64,000 nucleotides of DNA from Terripilifer ovatus (GTDB lineage Bacteria; Pseudomonadota; Alphaproteobacteria; Rhizobiales; Beijerinckiaceae), in NCBI GenBank assembly GCA_029222685.1, contig JARHVB010000027.1, forward strand, positions 1-64,000. The letters run 5' to 3'. Of this stretch, positions 19,323 through 28,826 are shown piece by piece. The translations under genes and the position numbers were made by a program. Below the pieces are notes generated by a model. It was not told the origin of the DNA. It saw only the letters and a program-made list of their open reading frames with translations, and made no database searches. How positions within the stretch are numbered: the stretch's first letter is position 1; the number at the start of each line of letters is the position of its first letter.

Positions 19323-21751
19323 GATGAGACCTCCTTTGTGCGGGTGAGCATGTCGGCCGCCCAGTCGAGGTCCTTGCGGCGCAGCCAGGCGGCGGCGAAC
19401 CCGTCGCGGCCGTGGGCGGCGAGGATTTCCTCGATGGCGGTTTGGTCGGTCTTTGCCGATGCGGCGGTGAAGGCGAGCGCGACTTCGGAGAGACCGAGCT
19501 CGAACACGCGATTGCCGCGGCGCGACTGGCAGTAATATTCGCGCTTCGGCGTGGCCCGGCTGAGGATCTCGATCTGCCGGTCATTGAGTCCGAAGCGCCG
19601 GTAAATGGCCGCGATTTGCGGCTCCATCGCGCGTTCATTCGGTAGAAGAATCCGCGTCGGGCAGCTCTCGATGATGGCGGGTGCGATGGTGCTGCCGTCG
19701 ATATCGGCAAGCGACTGCGTGGCAAAGACGACGGAAGCATTTTTCTTTCGGAGCGTCTTCAGCCATTCGCGGAGCTGACCCGCGAAGCCGGGGTCGTCGA
19801 GCGCGAGCCAACCCTCGTCGACGATGAGCAAGGTCGGCCGGCCGTCGAAGCGTTCTTCGATGCGATGAAACAGGTAGGACAGCACGGCGGGCGCGGCGCC
19901 CGCGCCAATCAGGCCCTCGGTCTCGAAGGCTTGCACCTTGGCCTCGCCAAGACGCTCGCTTTCGGCATCGAGCAAACGACCCCACGGTCCACCGACCGTG
20001 TAGGGCTGGAGCGCTTGCTTCAGCGCGTTGGACTGCAACAGCACCGAGAGGCCGGTGATTGTCCGCTCCGAAACCGGCGCGGAGGCGAGCGAGGTCAGGG
20101 CCGACCATAGATGCTCTTTCAGTTCGGGGGTGACGGTGACGGACTCCCTGCCAAGGAGGGTCGCGACCCACTCGGCCGCCCAAGCGCGCTCGCCCGCGTC
20201 ATCGACGCGCGCCAAAGGCTGCAAGGCGACGGGAACGCTCGCGTCGTCAGCCAGCGCGCCGCCGAGATCGTGCCAGTCGCCTCCCATGGCGAGCGCGGCC
20301 GCGCGGATCGATCCACCGAAGTCGAACGCGAAGACCTGGGCGCCCGCATAGCGCCGGAACTGCAACGCCATCAGCGCGAGCAGGACGCTCTTTCCGGCGC
20401 CGGTCGGTCCGACGATCAGGGTGTGGCCGACGTCGCCGACATGAAGACTGAAGCGGAATGGCGTGGACCCTTCCGTCCGCGCGAACAACAGCGGGGGCGC
20501 CTGCAAATGCTCGTCCCGTTCCGGCCCGGCCCACACCGCCGAGAACGGCATCATGTGCGCGAGATTGAGCGTCGAAACGGGCGGTTGGCGGACATTGGCG
20601 TAGACGTGGCCGGGGAGCGAGCCAAGCCATGCCTCGATGGCGTTGACGCCTTCGCGCATGCAGGTGAAGTCGCGACCCTGAATGGCCTTCTCGACTAGGC
20701 GCAGGCGCTCGTCCGCGACGCGAGGATCTTCGTCCCAAACCGTAACGGTCGCCGTGACATACGCTTCGCCGACCAGATCGGTGCCGAGCTCCTGCAGCGC
20801 CGCGTCGGCGTCGAGCGCCTTGTTGGCTGCGTCGCTATCCATCAGCACCGACGCCTCGTTGGTCATCACCTCCTTCAGGATCGCCATGATCGACTTACGC
20901 TTGGCGAACCACTGGCGACGGATTTTTGCGAGCAGTCTGGTGGCGTCGGTCTTGTCGAGACAGACCGCGCGCGTTGCCCAGCGATAGGAGAAGGCGAGCC
21001 GGTTCAGCTCATCGAGCAGGCCCGGCCAAGTCTGCGACGGGAAGCCCATGATGGTAAGCGTGCGCAGATGCGCCCGGCCGAGCCGGGGTTCCAGGCCTCC
21101 GGTCAGGTCCTCGTCGACCAAGATGGCGTCGAGATACATCGGCGTCTCGGGCACACGCACGCGCTGTCGGCGAGTCGAGACGCAGGAATGCAGATAGGTC
21201 AGCGTCTCGCAGTCATCGAGCCAATCGGCCTCGGGCATGAAACCTTCGATCAGCGCGAGAACGCGATCAGTGCGATCGATGAAACCTTCCAGCGCGGCGC
21301 GCCAATCGGCGCCCGCGTGCGAGCGTCCCTCGTAGAGCCAACTCTCCGCGCGCGCGGAATCGTCGGCAGGTGTCATCCACAGCAAAGTCAGGAAATAGCG
21401 GCTTTCGAAGTGGGCGCCTTCTTCCTCGAACTGCGCACGGCGCTCAGCGTCGACCAGCTCCGACGTGGTGTCGGGGAATTGGCCGACGGGATAGCGATAA
21501 GCCGGCACGCGCTGCGCCTCGATGAAAACCGCCCAGCCGGAGCCGAGCCGGCGGAGCGCGTTGTTCAGCCGCGAGGTGATAGCGACCAGTTCGGCTGGCG
21601 TGGCGGAATCGAGATCAGGTCCGCGGAAGCGCGCGGTACGCTGGAACGAACCGTCCTTGTTGAGAATGACGCCCTTCTCGACCAGCGCCGCCCACGGCAG
21701 GAAGTCGGCAAGGTTCTGTGTGCGTCGGCGATATTCCGTGAGGTTCATCAT
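19319..21751 (-). CDS. trbE: Conjugal transfer ATPase TrbE (VirB4-like)
   Basis: A cytoplasmic-face ATPase of about 810 residues powering pilus assembly and transfer. The CagE/VirB4 N-terminal domain begins NLTEYRRRTQNLADFLPWAALV. The ATPase domain carries Walker A (VGPTGAGKSVLL) and Walker B (LLIVDEGWLALDD), with the DPGFAGQLREWLKTLRKKN signature. The ATG at 21751 (or the adjacent one at 21748) fits a GAGG site. The longer frame to 21853 would run through trbD and is rejected. Confidence 0.94.
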   Translation of the reverse strand: MMNLTEYRRRTQNLADFLPWAALVEKGVILNKDGSFQRTARFRGPDLDSATPAELVAITSRLNNALRRLGSGWAVFIEAQRVPAYRYPVGQFPDTTSELVDAERRAQFEEEGAHFESRYFLTLLWMTPADDSARAESWLYEGRSHAGADWRAALEGFIDRTDRVLALIEGFMPEADWLDDCETLTYLHSCVSTRRQRVRVPETPMYLDAILVDEDLTGGLEPRLGRAHLRTLTIMGFPSQTWPGLLDELNRLAFSYRWATRAVCLDKTDATRLLAKIRRQWFAKRKSIMAILKEVMTNEASVLMDSDAANKALDADAALQELGTDLVGEAYVTATVTVWDEDPRVADERLRLVEKAIQGRDFTCMREGVNAIEAWLGSLPGHVYANVRQPPVSTLNLAHMMPFSAVWAGPERDEHLQAPPLLFARTEGSTPFRFSLHVGDVGHTLIVGPTGAGKSVLLALMALQFRRYAGAQVFAFDFGGSIRAAALAMGGDWHDLGGALADDASVPVALQPLARVDDAGERAWAAEWVATLLGRESVTVTPELKEHLWSALTSLASAPVSERTITGLSVLLQSNALKQALQPYTVGGPWGRLLDAESERLGEAKVQAFETEGLIGAGAAPAVLSYLFHRIEERFDGRPTLLIVDEGWLALDDPGFAGQLREWLKTLRKKNASVVFATQSLADIDGSTIAPAIIESCPTRILLPNERAMEPQIAAIYRRFGLNDRQIEILSRATPKREYYCQSRRGNRVFELGLSEVALAFTAASAKTDQTAIEEILAAHGRDGFAAAWLRRKDLDWAADMLTRTKEVSS

Positions 21752-21761
21752 CGGGCGAACC

Positions 21762-22031
21762 TCACGAGACCAGGTGCTGCGGGTAACGCAGGTGCCGGCG
21801 CACCACGTCCACAAAGGCGGGATCGCGCTTGGCGGCCCATACCGCTGCAACATGACCGATCAGCCAGATCAGGCCACCGACGATCCAGAGGCGGAGCCCG
21901 AGTCCGACGGCGGCGGCGAGCGTGCCGTTGACGATCGCTACCGCCCGCGGCGCACCGCCGAGCAGAAGCGGTTCGGTCAGGGCGCGATGGACGGGCGCGT
22001 AGAAGCCGACGATGGGCGCATCGTGCTCCAT
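21762..22031 (-). CDS. trbD: Conjugal transfer protein TrbD (VirB3-like)
   Basis: An 89-residue inner-membrane protein (HDAPIVGFYAPVHRALTEPLLLGGAPRAVAIVNGTLAAAVGLGLRL) with two hydrophobic segments, as in VirB3. The family opening PVHRALTEPLLLGG is diagnostic. It shares a base with the trbC stop codon and lies 10 bases before trbE. Confidence 0.92.
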   Translation of the reverse strand: MEHDAPIVGFYAPVHRALTEPLLLGGAPRAVAIVNGTLAAAVGLGLRLWIVGGLIWLIGHVAAVWAAKRDPAFVDVVRRHLRYPQHLVS

Positions 22032-22357
22032 CAGATCAGCACTCCGCCGCCGAACTGGAAGAACGTCAGGAAGAAGCTCGACGCTGCGAAGGCGATCGAC
22101 AGGCCGAAGACGATCTGGATCAGACGCCGGAAGCCCCCAGACGTCTCGCCAAAGGCGAGCGTCAGACCGGTGACGATGATGACGATCACCGACACCACCT
22201 TTGCGACCGGCCCCTGGATCGACTCCAGGATCTGATTGAGCGGCTGCTCCCAGGGCATGTTGGAACCGGCGGCATAGGCCGGCGCCGTCATCAGCGCGAC
22301 AACGGCGAAGGCCGTCACCGCCGTTGCGCGGTCGCGAATACGGGAAAGCACTATCAT
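22031..22357 (-). CDS. trbC: Conjugal transfer pilin TrbC (VirB2-like)
   Basis: A 108-residue prepilin. The signal (residues 1-30, ending AYA) is followed by SNMPWEQPLNQILESIQGPVAKVV and two hydrophobic helices of the mature pilin. The real start is the ATG at 22357, which overlaps the trbB stop by one base; the longer frame upstream lies inside trbB. The product would polymerise into the conjugative pilus, possibly cyclised by TraF. Confidence 0.92.
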   Translation of the reverse strand: MIVLSRIRDRATAVTAFAVVALMTAPAYAAGSNMPWEQPLNQILESIQGPVAKVVSVIVIIVTGLTLAFGETSGGFRRLIQIVFGLSIAFAASSFFLTFFQFGGGVLI

Positions 22358-23346
22358 CACGGTTCTCCTGCGGGGGTGAGGACGTAGTCGCCGGTCGGGC
22401 CGAGGCCCTTCACCGTGGCGAGCTCGGCGAGCCGTCGCCCGGAGCCGCGGCCGGCGAGGACCGCGATGAGATCGATGGTCTCGGCGATGAGCGCGCGTGG
22501 GACGGTGACGACGGCTTCCTGGATGAGCTGTTCGAGGCGGCGCAACGCGCCGATCGCCGAACCCGCATGCAACGTGCCGACACCGCCTGGGTGGCCGGTG
22601 CCCCAGGCCTTCAAGAGGTCCAGCGCTTCCGCGCCACGCACCTCGCCGATCGGGATGCGATCGGGACGGAGCCGAAGGGCCGAGCGGACGAGATCGGACA
22701 GCGAGGCGGCGCCGTCCTTGGTGCGCAGCGCCACGAGGTTCGGTGCGGCGCATTGCAGTTCGCGAGTATCCTCGATCAGCACTACGCGATCGCCAGTCTT
22801 GGCGACCTCCGCCAGCAACGCGTTCACGAGCGTGGTCTTGCCGGTCGACGTGCCGCCGGCCACGAGGATGTTCTTACGGTCGAGCACAGCAACGCGCAGC
22901 AACTCGGCCTGCGCGTCGGACATGATTCGCGCGTCAACATAGTCGCCAAGCGTGAACACAGCGACCGCGGGGCGGCGGATGGCGAAGCACGGCGCAGAGG
23001 CTACGGGAGGTAGCAGGCCTTCGAACCGCTCTCCACTTTCCGGCAGCTCCGCCGAGACCCGCGGACTTCCGGCATGGACCTCTACACCGACGTGGTGCGC
23101 GACGAGGCGCACGATGCGTTCGGCGTCCGCTGGCGTGACCCGGCAGCCGGTGTCTTCGAGGCCGCTCGACAACCGGTCGATCCACAAGCGGCCATCGGGA
23201 TTGAGCATCACCTCGACAATGCTCGAATCTTCCAGGTAGGCGGAGATGGCCGGCCCGAGCGCGGTGCGCAGCATGCGCGCGCCGCGGGCGAAAGCTTCCG
23301 ATCGGAGCGAAATTGTGGTCACTCGAACCCCGTAAGTTCGCCTCAC
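22357..23346 (-). CDS. trbB: Conjugal transfer ATPase TrbB (VirB11-like)
   Basis: A hexameric secretion ATPase of about 329 residues. The N-terminal domain has [19 protein letters not shown], and the RecA-like domain has Walker A ([16 protein letters not shown]), an Asp/Glu box ([12 protein letters not shown]) and the His box ([13 protein letters not shown]). The frame starts with GTG at 23346; a GTG at 23322 nearer to the conserved region is equally likely. It leads the trbBCDEJKLFGI series, which has tiny gaps or overlaps throughout. Confidence 0.93.
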   Translation of the reverse strand: MRRTYGVRVTTISLRSEAFARGARMLRTALGPAISAYLEDSSIVEVMLNPDGRLWIDRLSSGLEDTGCRVTPADAERIVRLVAHHVGVEVHAGSPRVSAELPESGERFEGLLPPVASAPCFAIRRPAVAVFTLGDYVDARIMSDAQAELLRVAVLDRKNILVAGGTSTGKTTLVNALLAEVAKTGDRVVLIEDTRELQCAAPNLVALRTKDGAASLSDLVRSALRLRPDRIPIGEVRGAEALDLLKAWGTGHPGGVGTLHAGSAIGALRRLEQLIQEAVVTVPRALIAETIDLIAVLAGRGSGRRLAELATVKGLGPTGDYVLTPAGEP

Positions 23347-23461
23347 TCGGAGGCGCAGATGTCAGCGGGGTTGATTAGAAAGGACCGGAACTGGGTCTCT
23401 GCAACAACGGCGATGAGGCCGTAGGGCTTTGGGATAGAATGACAGGTCGACGGGACGATCG

Positions 23462-23908
23462 CTATTCAGTCTGCGGCTCCGCTCTCTCCGGAGAACCAGG
23501 CGCCACATCGCGACTCACTTCGTCGGCAAGCTTGCGGCCACGTGCTAGGCGCCGGCCGAGCGCTTCGACAAAACCCTCGTAGCGCTCACGTCCCTTAGTC
23601 TGTGCTGCCACGAGCGCGGCGTCGGGCAGCGCCGGGGTGCTGGTCAGCCAAAAGCGCACGAAGACCGCCAGCGCCTCGTTCGAAATGTCCACGTGCCGCT
23701 CGATCAGTTCCATCTGCCGTGTCATGCGATCGAGCCGCCGCGCGAGCGCCGCCTCCAGCCGATCGGCGCCGTCGGGCGACAGATGAGAGGCAAGCGCCGC
23801 CTCGACGACCAGCGCCTGCGGAACGCGCTTGCGAGCCGCATAGTCGGCCAGCTTTCCGGCGAGATCAGGCGGAAGACGAAAGGTGTGCTTCGTGCGCATG
23901 GGCGTCAC
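23462..23908 (-). CDS. CopG/ribbon-helix-helix regulator
   Basis: A 148-residue protein. Its N-terminal 45 residues form a ribbon-helix-helix DNA-binding domain (TKHTFRLPPDLAGKLADYAARKRVPQALVVEAALASHL). The rest is a charged helical region. Such genes sit between traG and trbB in alphaproteobacterial and Tn4371-like elements and are thought to tune transfer gene expression. The start overlaps the traG stop by four bases. Confidence 0.85.
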   Translation of the reverse strand: MTPMRTKHTFRLPPDLAGKLADYAARKRVPQALVVEAALASHLSPDGADRLEAALARRLDRMTRQMELIERHVDISNEALAVFVRFWLTSTPALPDAALVAAQTKGRERYEGFVEALGRRLARGRKLADEVSRDVAPGSPERAEPQTE

Positions 23909-25884
23909 ATCTGCATGTCATCGCCGGGATCAAGCGAGACCTGGCGGGCGACGGTTCCGAACGTGCGCTGCATGACGCGCTGGCGCTGAACCTCGTCGTC
24001 AGGCTCCTCGTCGGTCGGATCGAATTCATGGACCGGCTTTGCTGGCTCGGGCACGATCTCCTCATGCTCTGGCAATTCCGGTTCGCGCCGAATTCCAGCG
24101 TTGGCGGGATCTTCCGTGTCGGATGCCGCTGGCGCGACGACCGCACCGGCCCAGTCGCCGTCGGATGGAACCGGACGTTCGTTGGTAGGCCGCGATCCTG
24201 GATTGGTCAGCGCCGGCGGTGGGAGGATGCGCGCTGCCATCTCAGGATCTTCGAAGTAGCGCGCTTTCTTCGCCCGGATCGGTGCGCAGCCGGACATGAG
24301 AACCAACTCGTCGTCCGGCGGGAGCTGCATGACCTCGCCGGGAGTCAGCAGTGGCCGCGCCGTCTCCTGGCGCGAGACCATCAAATGACCGAGCCATGGG
24401 CTCAGGCGGCTGCCAGCATAGTTCTTCATGGCGCGCATTTCGGTCGCAGTGCCAAGCGCGTCGGACACGCGCTTGGCGGTGCGCTCATCATTCGTGGCGA
24501 AGCTCACGCGCACATGGCAGTTGTCGAGAATGGAATTGTTCTGCCCGTAGGCTTTCTCGATCTGGTTCAGGCTCTGGGCGATGAGGAAGCTCTTCAGCCC
24601 GTAGCCCGCCATGAAGGCCAGCGCGCTCTCGAAGAAGTCGAGGCGACCGAGCGCGGGAAACTCGTCGAGCATGAGCAACAACCGATGCCGGCGACGTTTC
24701 GAGTCCAGCTCCTCGGTGAGACGCCGACCGATCTGGTTGAGGATCAAGCGAATGAGCGGCTTGGTCCGACTGATGTCCGATGGCGGCACGACGAGATAGA
24801 GGGTCACGGGAGATTTAGCCTCAACGAGATCGCGGATGCGCCAGTCACAGTGCGCTGTGACGGCGGCGACGACCGGATCGCGATAGAGCCCAAGGAACGA
24901 CATGGCCGTCGACAGCACACCGGAGCGTTCATTTTCGCTTTTGTTGAGCAGCTCGCGCGCGGCGCTGGCGACAACGGGATGCACGCCCTTTTCGCCATTG
25001 TGCGCCGTCGTCATCATCGCGCGCAACGTGGTCTCGATCGGCCGCTTCGGATCGGAGAGGAAGTTGGCGACGCCAGCGAGCGTCTTGTCTTCTTCGGCAT
25101 AGAGGACGTGCAGGATCGTGCCAACGAGCAGCGAGTGGCTCGTCTTCTCCCAATGGTTCCTTTTTTCCAGCGCGCCTTCGGGATCGACCAGTACGTCGGC
25201 GATGTTCTGGACGTCCCTGACTTCCCACTCGCCGCGACGGACCTCGAGCAGCGGGTTGTAGGCCGAACTCTTCGTGTTGGTCGGATCGAACAGCAGCACC
25301 CGACCGAAGCGGGCACGCCAGCCGGCGGTCAGGCCCCAGTTCTCTCCCTTAATATCATGGACGATCGCCGAGCCTGGCCAAGTGAGCAGCGTCGGAACCA
25401 CCAGGCCGACGCCCTTGCCCGAACGTGTCGGTGCGAAGCACAGCACATGCTCCGGGCCGTGATGGCGAAGATAGGCATCCTTCCATTGGCCCAGCAGAAC
25501 GCCGTCTGGATGGAGAAGCCCAGCCTTCCGAATCTCGCGCGCCTCGGCCCAGCGCGCGGAGCCGTAGGTCGTGACCTTCTTCACTTCGCGCGCGCGCCAC
25601 ACCGACATGGCGACCGCCACGACTACTGCGGCGACGCCGCCCGCGCCCGCGATGAACCCGCCGGTGACAAAGATGTCGTGGGCGTAGGCGTCGTAGGCGA
25701 ACCACCACCAGAAAAAGGCGGGCGGCTGGTACATCGGCCAGCCGAACAGCATGAACCAGGGGTGGCCGAGCTGCGGCTGAAAGGCGAGCTGCCAGGCTGT
25801 CCATTCCGTTGCGCTCCATATGAAGGCGAGGACGACAGCGCAGACGAGGAGGATTTGGCCCCAGAGAATCTTGGTCGCATTCAT
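23905..25884 (-). CDS. traG: Type IV coupling protein TraG (VirD4-like)
   Basis: A 659-residue coupling ATPase that brings the relaxosome to the secretion channel. Two or three N-terminal membrane helices (residues 7-30 and about 65-105) anchor it. Walker A is PTRSGKGVGLVVP, and Walker B is LLMLDEFPALGRL. The C-terminus is acidic and Pro-rich. It lies about 110 bases downstream of the relaxase gene and is followed by the CopG gene with a four-base overlap. Confidence 0.94.
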   Translation of the reverse strand: MNATKILWGQILLVCAVVLAFIWSATEWTAWQLAFQPQLGHPWFMLFGWPMYQPPAFFWWWFAYDAYAHDIFVTGGFIAGAGGVAAVVVAVAMSVWRAREVKKVTTYGSARWAEAREIRKAGLLHPDGVLLGQWKDAYLRHHGPEHVLCFAPTRSGKGVGLVVPTLLTWPGSAIVHDIKGENWGLTAGWRARFGRVLLFDPTNTKSSAYNPLLEVRRGEWEVRDVQNIADVLVDPEGALEKRNHWEKTSHSLLVGTILHVLYAEEDKTLAGVANFLSDPKRPIETTLRAMMTTAHNGEKGVHPVVASAARELLNKSENERSGVLSTAMSFLGLYRDPVVAAVTAHCDWRIRDLVEAKSPVTLYLVVPPSDISRTKPLIRLILNQIGRRLTEELDSKRRRHRLLLMLDEFPALGRLDFFESALAFMAGYGLKSFLIAQSLNQIEKAYGQNNSILDNCHVRVSFATNDERTAKRVSDALGTATEMRAMKNYAGSRLSPWLGHLMVSRQETARPLLTPGEVMQLPPDDELVLMSGCAPIRAKKARYFEDPEMAARILPPPALTNPGSRPTNERPVPSDGDWAGAVVAPAASDTEDPANAGIRREPELPEHEEIVPEPAKPVHEFDPTDEEPDDEVQRQRVMQRTFGTVARQVSLDPGDDMQM

Positions 25885-25993
25885 AGCGACACCAGATCAG
25901 CAGCGTCCCGCGAGGGGGGCGCAAGCCCGGACTCCGAGGGGACGGGAATCCGGACACGCTGGAGCAGCAATCGGACTGACGGTGCCGCGATCC

Positions 25994-27745
25994 TCATAGG
26001 CCGAGCTCACGTTTCCGGCCGAGGCTCCATTCGACATTGCCGCCCGGCGTCATGACGCCGCGCACCTCGCGGCCGAGCTCCTTCTCTAGCGCCGGACGCC
26101 ATGGCACGAGCTGGAAGCCGAGCCCGTTGTCGATCATGGCGAAGCGGCCGGTAGCTAGATTCACGCGCTGGCGATAGACCCCGGCGACGTGCTCCCCTTC
26201 GGTGGATGGCTGGTGGGCCAGCCCAGTCTCGGTCGACAGCTTCGACGTGGCGTCGTCCAATTCCCGCTGCCGCAGGGTAGCGAGAAGATCCCGGGCGAAC
26301 ACCACGCGCTGGCCTTGCCGGCGCGCAAGCCCTTCCGCGGCGAGATGATCAACGCGGGCGTCCATGGCATCGCGCACTTCGGCGCCGAAGCCGCCGCCGG
26401 CGAGTGGCGGGTCCTTGGCGAGAAGCTGGCGGTCGAGCCAAGTCGCGCCTAACGCCGTCACCTGCGCTTCGATCGCGAGATCGGAGCGCGTGGCGAGAGA
26501 TAGGCGGCGGTGACCTTTGGCGTCATCATATGCCCGCGCCTCGACGATAGCCCCCGCTGGCGCGTCGCCGGTCATCTCGAGATCGGAAAACCTGAGGTAA
26601 TGGGTGCGTCCGTCGACGCCGGCGACGACGGCGTAGGCCGTCCCCTTCAGCTCATCGTCGAGCCCGCGTTTGACCAGCCGGCCGAGGACCGGGTCTGAAG
26701 GCTCCTCGCCGTGCAGAGCAAAGACGCTGATGTCCGGCTCGTGTCCGCCGACGCTCATCGCCTGGTGCATCGTCTTGATGATGTCGCCCCGGATGCCAAG
26801 CTGGCGCAGGGTCTGGTCGAGGCCCGGCTTCAGCGTCCAGCAGGCGGGCCCGACCGGATCGACCAGGCCGAGCCGTTCGAGCTTCTCCGCGCGGCCGAGC
26901 AGCAAGTGGCGCAGCTCCGGATCTTCGACATTGGGACCGGGTCGCAAATCGGCGACGCCGCCGCAATCATCCGAGATGTCCCGAAGCGCCCGATCGAGGC
27001 TGGTCCAGCGTTCCGCTTCGACCTCTTTCTCCAGTGCCGTGCGGATCTCCTGCTCGCTGCGCGGGCCAAGCTCCAGGGTGACGCGCTCGGCGGCGCGATC
27101 ACGAAAACCCCGGCTGATGTAGTCGCGGCTAATGACCAGGTCCTGGCCGTCATCGGCACGGCCACGGATCAGGACGTGGACATGGGGATTGTCGGTGTTC
27201 CAGTGATCGACGGCGACCCAGTCGAGCTTGGTGCCGAGGTCCTTCTCGACGTCCCGCATCAGCTCGCGCGTGAAGGTCTTGAGATCTCCGAGCTCCGCCC
27301 CGTCTTCGGGCGAGATGATGAAACGGAAGTGGTGGCGGTCATCCTCGCAGCGCTCGGCGAACGCGCGTTCGTTGGCCGTATCGGATGCGGCGTCGAACAT
27401 GTGTGCGTTCCCGCCGTCCCGGGTCACGCCCTCGCGCTTCAAGTAGGCAATGTGCTTGGGCATCGGCGCCGAGCGAAAGCGTGTTCCCTGGTGGCGCACG
27501 ACGCGCGCCTTCATCACCACGCGCCGGGCGTTCGAGCGCAGCCGGATCGAGACCGCCGCACGCCGGCCGCGGCCGAACCGCGACCGGCTGTGACCCTGGC
27601 TCGAGCGGAAGCTGTTGCCGACATGCCCAGCCTTCTTGGCGGCCCGCATCACCTCGCCGACGAAAGTCTGGGAACGCTTGCCGCCGCGGTTGCGGTGCTG
27701 GATGCGCCCGGGCCGGACGCGCAGGTCGTCGTCACGCGTCGTCAT
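25994..27745 (-). CDS. Relaxase (VirD2/RlxS-like, DUF3363 C-terminus)
   Basis: A relaxase of about 583 residues that would nick oriT and stay bound to the transferred strand. The basic N-terminus is followed by the MobP-type core. It has the metal-binding three-His motif in HWNTDNPHVHVLIRG and an HHFRFIISPEDG segment. The C-terminal half matches DUF3363. The ATG at 27745 starts MTTRDDDLRVRPGRIQ, the usual opening; the frame extends to 27790 without support. The gap to the upstream transglycosylase gene (27746-27992) contains inverted repeats and is a candidate oriT. Confidence 0.9.
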   Translation of the reverse strand: MTTRDDDLRVRPGRIQHRNRGGKRSQTFVGEVMRAAKKAGHVGNSFRSSQGHSRSRFGRGRRAAVSIRLRSNARRVVMKARVVRHQGTRFRSAPMPKHIAYLKREGVTRDGGNAHMFDAASDTANERAFAERCEDDRHHFRFIISPEDGAELGDLKTFTRELMRDVEKDLGTKLDWVAVDHWNTDNPHVHVLIRGRADDGQDLVISRDYISRGFRDRAAERVTLELGPRSEQEIRTALEKEVEAERWTSLDRALRDISDDCGGVADLRPGPNVEDPELRHLLLGRAEKLERLGLVDPVGPACWTLKPGLDQTLRQLGIRGDIIKTMHQAMSVGGHEPDISVFALHGEEPSDPVLGRLVKRGLDDELKGTAYAVVAGVDGRTHYLRFSDLEMTGDAPAGAIVEARAYDDAKGHRRLSLATRSDLAIEAQVTALGATWLDRQLLAKDPPLAGGGFGAEVRDAMDARVDHLAAEGLARRQGQRVVFARDLLATLRQRELDDATSKLSTETGLAHQPSTEGEHVAGVYRQRVNLATGRFAMIDNGLGFQLVPWRPALEKELGREVRGVMTPGGNVEWSLGRKRELGL

Positions 27746-27797
27746 GGGCCGAAATCGCGGTGCGGCGCAGACCGATGGCGCATGATGCATTGATTTC

Positions 27798-27867
27798 GTT
27801 GGGAAAATCGGAGCGAGCGCCAGCAGGGGGTGTCGGTGATGTTGGAAAAATCCTCAATCTTCCCAAC
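27798..27867. other. Candidate oriT or relaxosome/regulator binding region
   Basis: In the 247-base gap upstream of the relaxase gene, GTTGGGAA occurs at 27798, a near copy GTTGGAAA at 27841, and the inverted partner TTCCCAAC at 27860-27867. The last two form a hairpin with an 11-base loop (seven of eight bases paired). oriT sites usually sit beside the relaxase gene and contain such repeats, but no nick sequence was recognised. Confidence 0.3.
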
Positions 27868-27992
27868 CACATAAGCCGCACCGGAGGCCGGCCTTTTCCC
27901 TTGCCGTCCGTTGGCTGGTTTCCTGTGCCGACTGTCCCTCACACACAAGCCGCCGCCACCGCCCTCCACAGCACGATGGCCACCGATAGCAC

Positions 27993-28826
27993 TCATTGCG
28001 ACCGCTCGCGGTTCGACAGAGCGACGAACAGTCCATCGGACTGCGGCGCAAGGCCCGTCCAATCCTGCGCCGGATGATTGGTCGACGGCTGTGGCGATGC
28101 TGATGGCATGTCGCTTGGTGGACCTGCCGGGCGCGCTGGAAACAGCGACGCCTCCGTCCAGGACTTCACCACGGTGGCGAGTATGACCGTGTCGTCGACT
28201 GAACTTCCGCCGACGATCGGCGCGAGACGGGAGAGGTAAGCGCGCGTCTCCGCAGGGAGCGGCCGGCCAGTCGCGAGATGATTTTCCCAGCGCGCGGGAC
28301 CGGCGTTGTAGGCCGCGAGGAAACCGGGAATGCCGTAGCGGTCGTGCAGTTCGCGCAGATAGGCCGCGCCGGCGATGATGTTGTCGTGCGCATCGTATGG
28401 ATTGGCGCCGAGACGGTAACGCCGACGCAAGCCAGCCCATGTCTCAGGCATGATCTGCATGAGGCCGATGGCGCCCTTCGGTGAGATGGCTCGCACGTCG
28501 CCGAAGCTCTCAGCGTGCATCACGGCGCGTATCCATGGCGCGGGAATGTCGAAGCGCTGCGAGGCCTCGGCGATGAAGGCGGCGAACTGCGCACGCGCAG
28601 CGGTAATGATGACAGGCCGCGCGGCCGCAGGCTCGGCGCGCACTTTGTTACAGCCGAGCGTCACCACAATCGCAAGGCCGAGGGTGGCCAATGTGGCGTG
28701 GCGATGGAGGTGATGTCCTGCTGACGTGCGCGCAGCGAACGTCGATACAGCCGGAAAGGAGGAAGGGGGATGGCAGGGAGAGCGCGAGGCGTCCGCAATC
28801 GGGCTGCGGTGTTCTGGCACGGTCAA
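27993..28826 (-). CDS. Lytic transglycosylase for conjugation (VirB1-like)
   Basis: A 277-residue secreted muramidase of the SLT family. A Pro/Ser-rich start and a hydrophobic segment (LATLGLAIVVTLGC) are followed by the catalytic domain. That domain includes AVMHAESFGDVRAISPKGAIGLMQIMPETW, with its catalytic Glu, and AAYLRELHDRYG...FLAAYNAGP. It would open peptidoglycan for the secretion channel. No ATG fits; a TTG at 28826 overlaps the traF stop (TTGA), with GTG at 28820 as the alternative. Family and context are clear, the exact start is not. Confidence 0.85.
   Translation of the reverse strand: MTVPEHRSPIADASRSPCHPPSSFPAVSTFAARTSAGHHLHRHATLATLGLAIVVTLGCNKVRAEPAAARPVIITAARAQFAAFIAEASQRFDIPAPWIRAVMHAESFGDVRAISPKGAIGLMQIMPETWAGLRRRYRLGANPYDAHDNIIAGAAYLRELHDRYGIPGFLAAYNAGPARWENHLATGRPLPAETRAYLSRLAPIVGGSSVDDTVILATVVKSWTEASLFPARPAGPPSDMPSASPQPSTNHPAQDWTGLAPQSDGLFVALSNRERSQ

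Noticed and set aside
23602..26055. Plus-strand frame of 817 codons opposite the CopG and traG genes
   Set aside because: Antisense shadow of traG with an Arg/His-rich composition and no recognisable motif.
26711..27793. Plus-strand frame of 360 codons opposite the relaxase
   Set aside because: Antisense to a clear relaxase; no family resemblance.
27742..28440. Minus-strand frame of 232 codons in the transglycosylase region
   Set aside because: Wrong frame of the transglycosylase gene; the catalytic motifs are in the overlapping frame.
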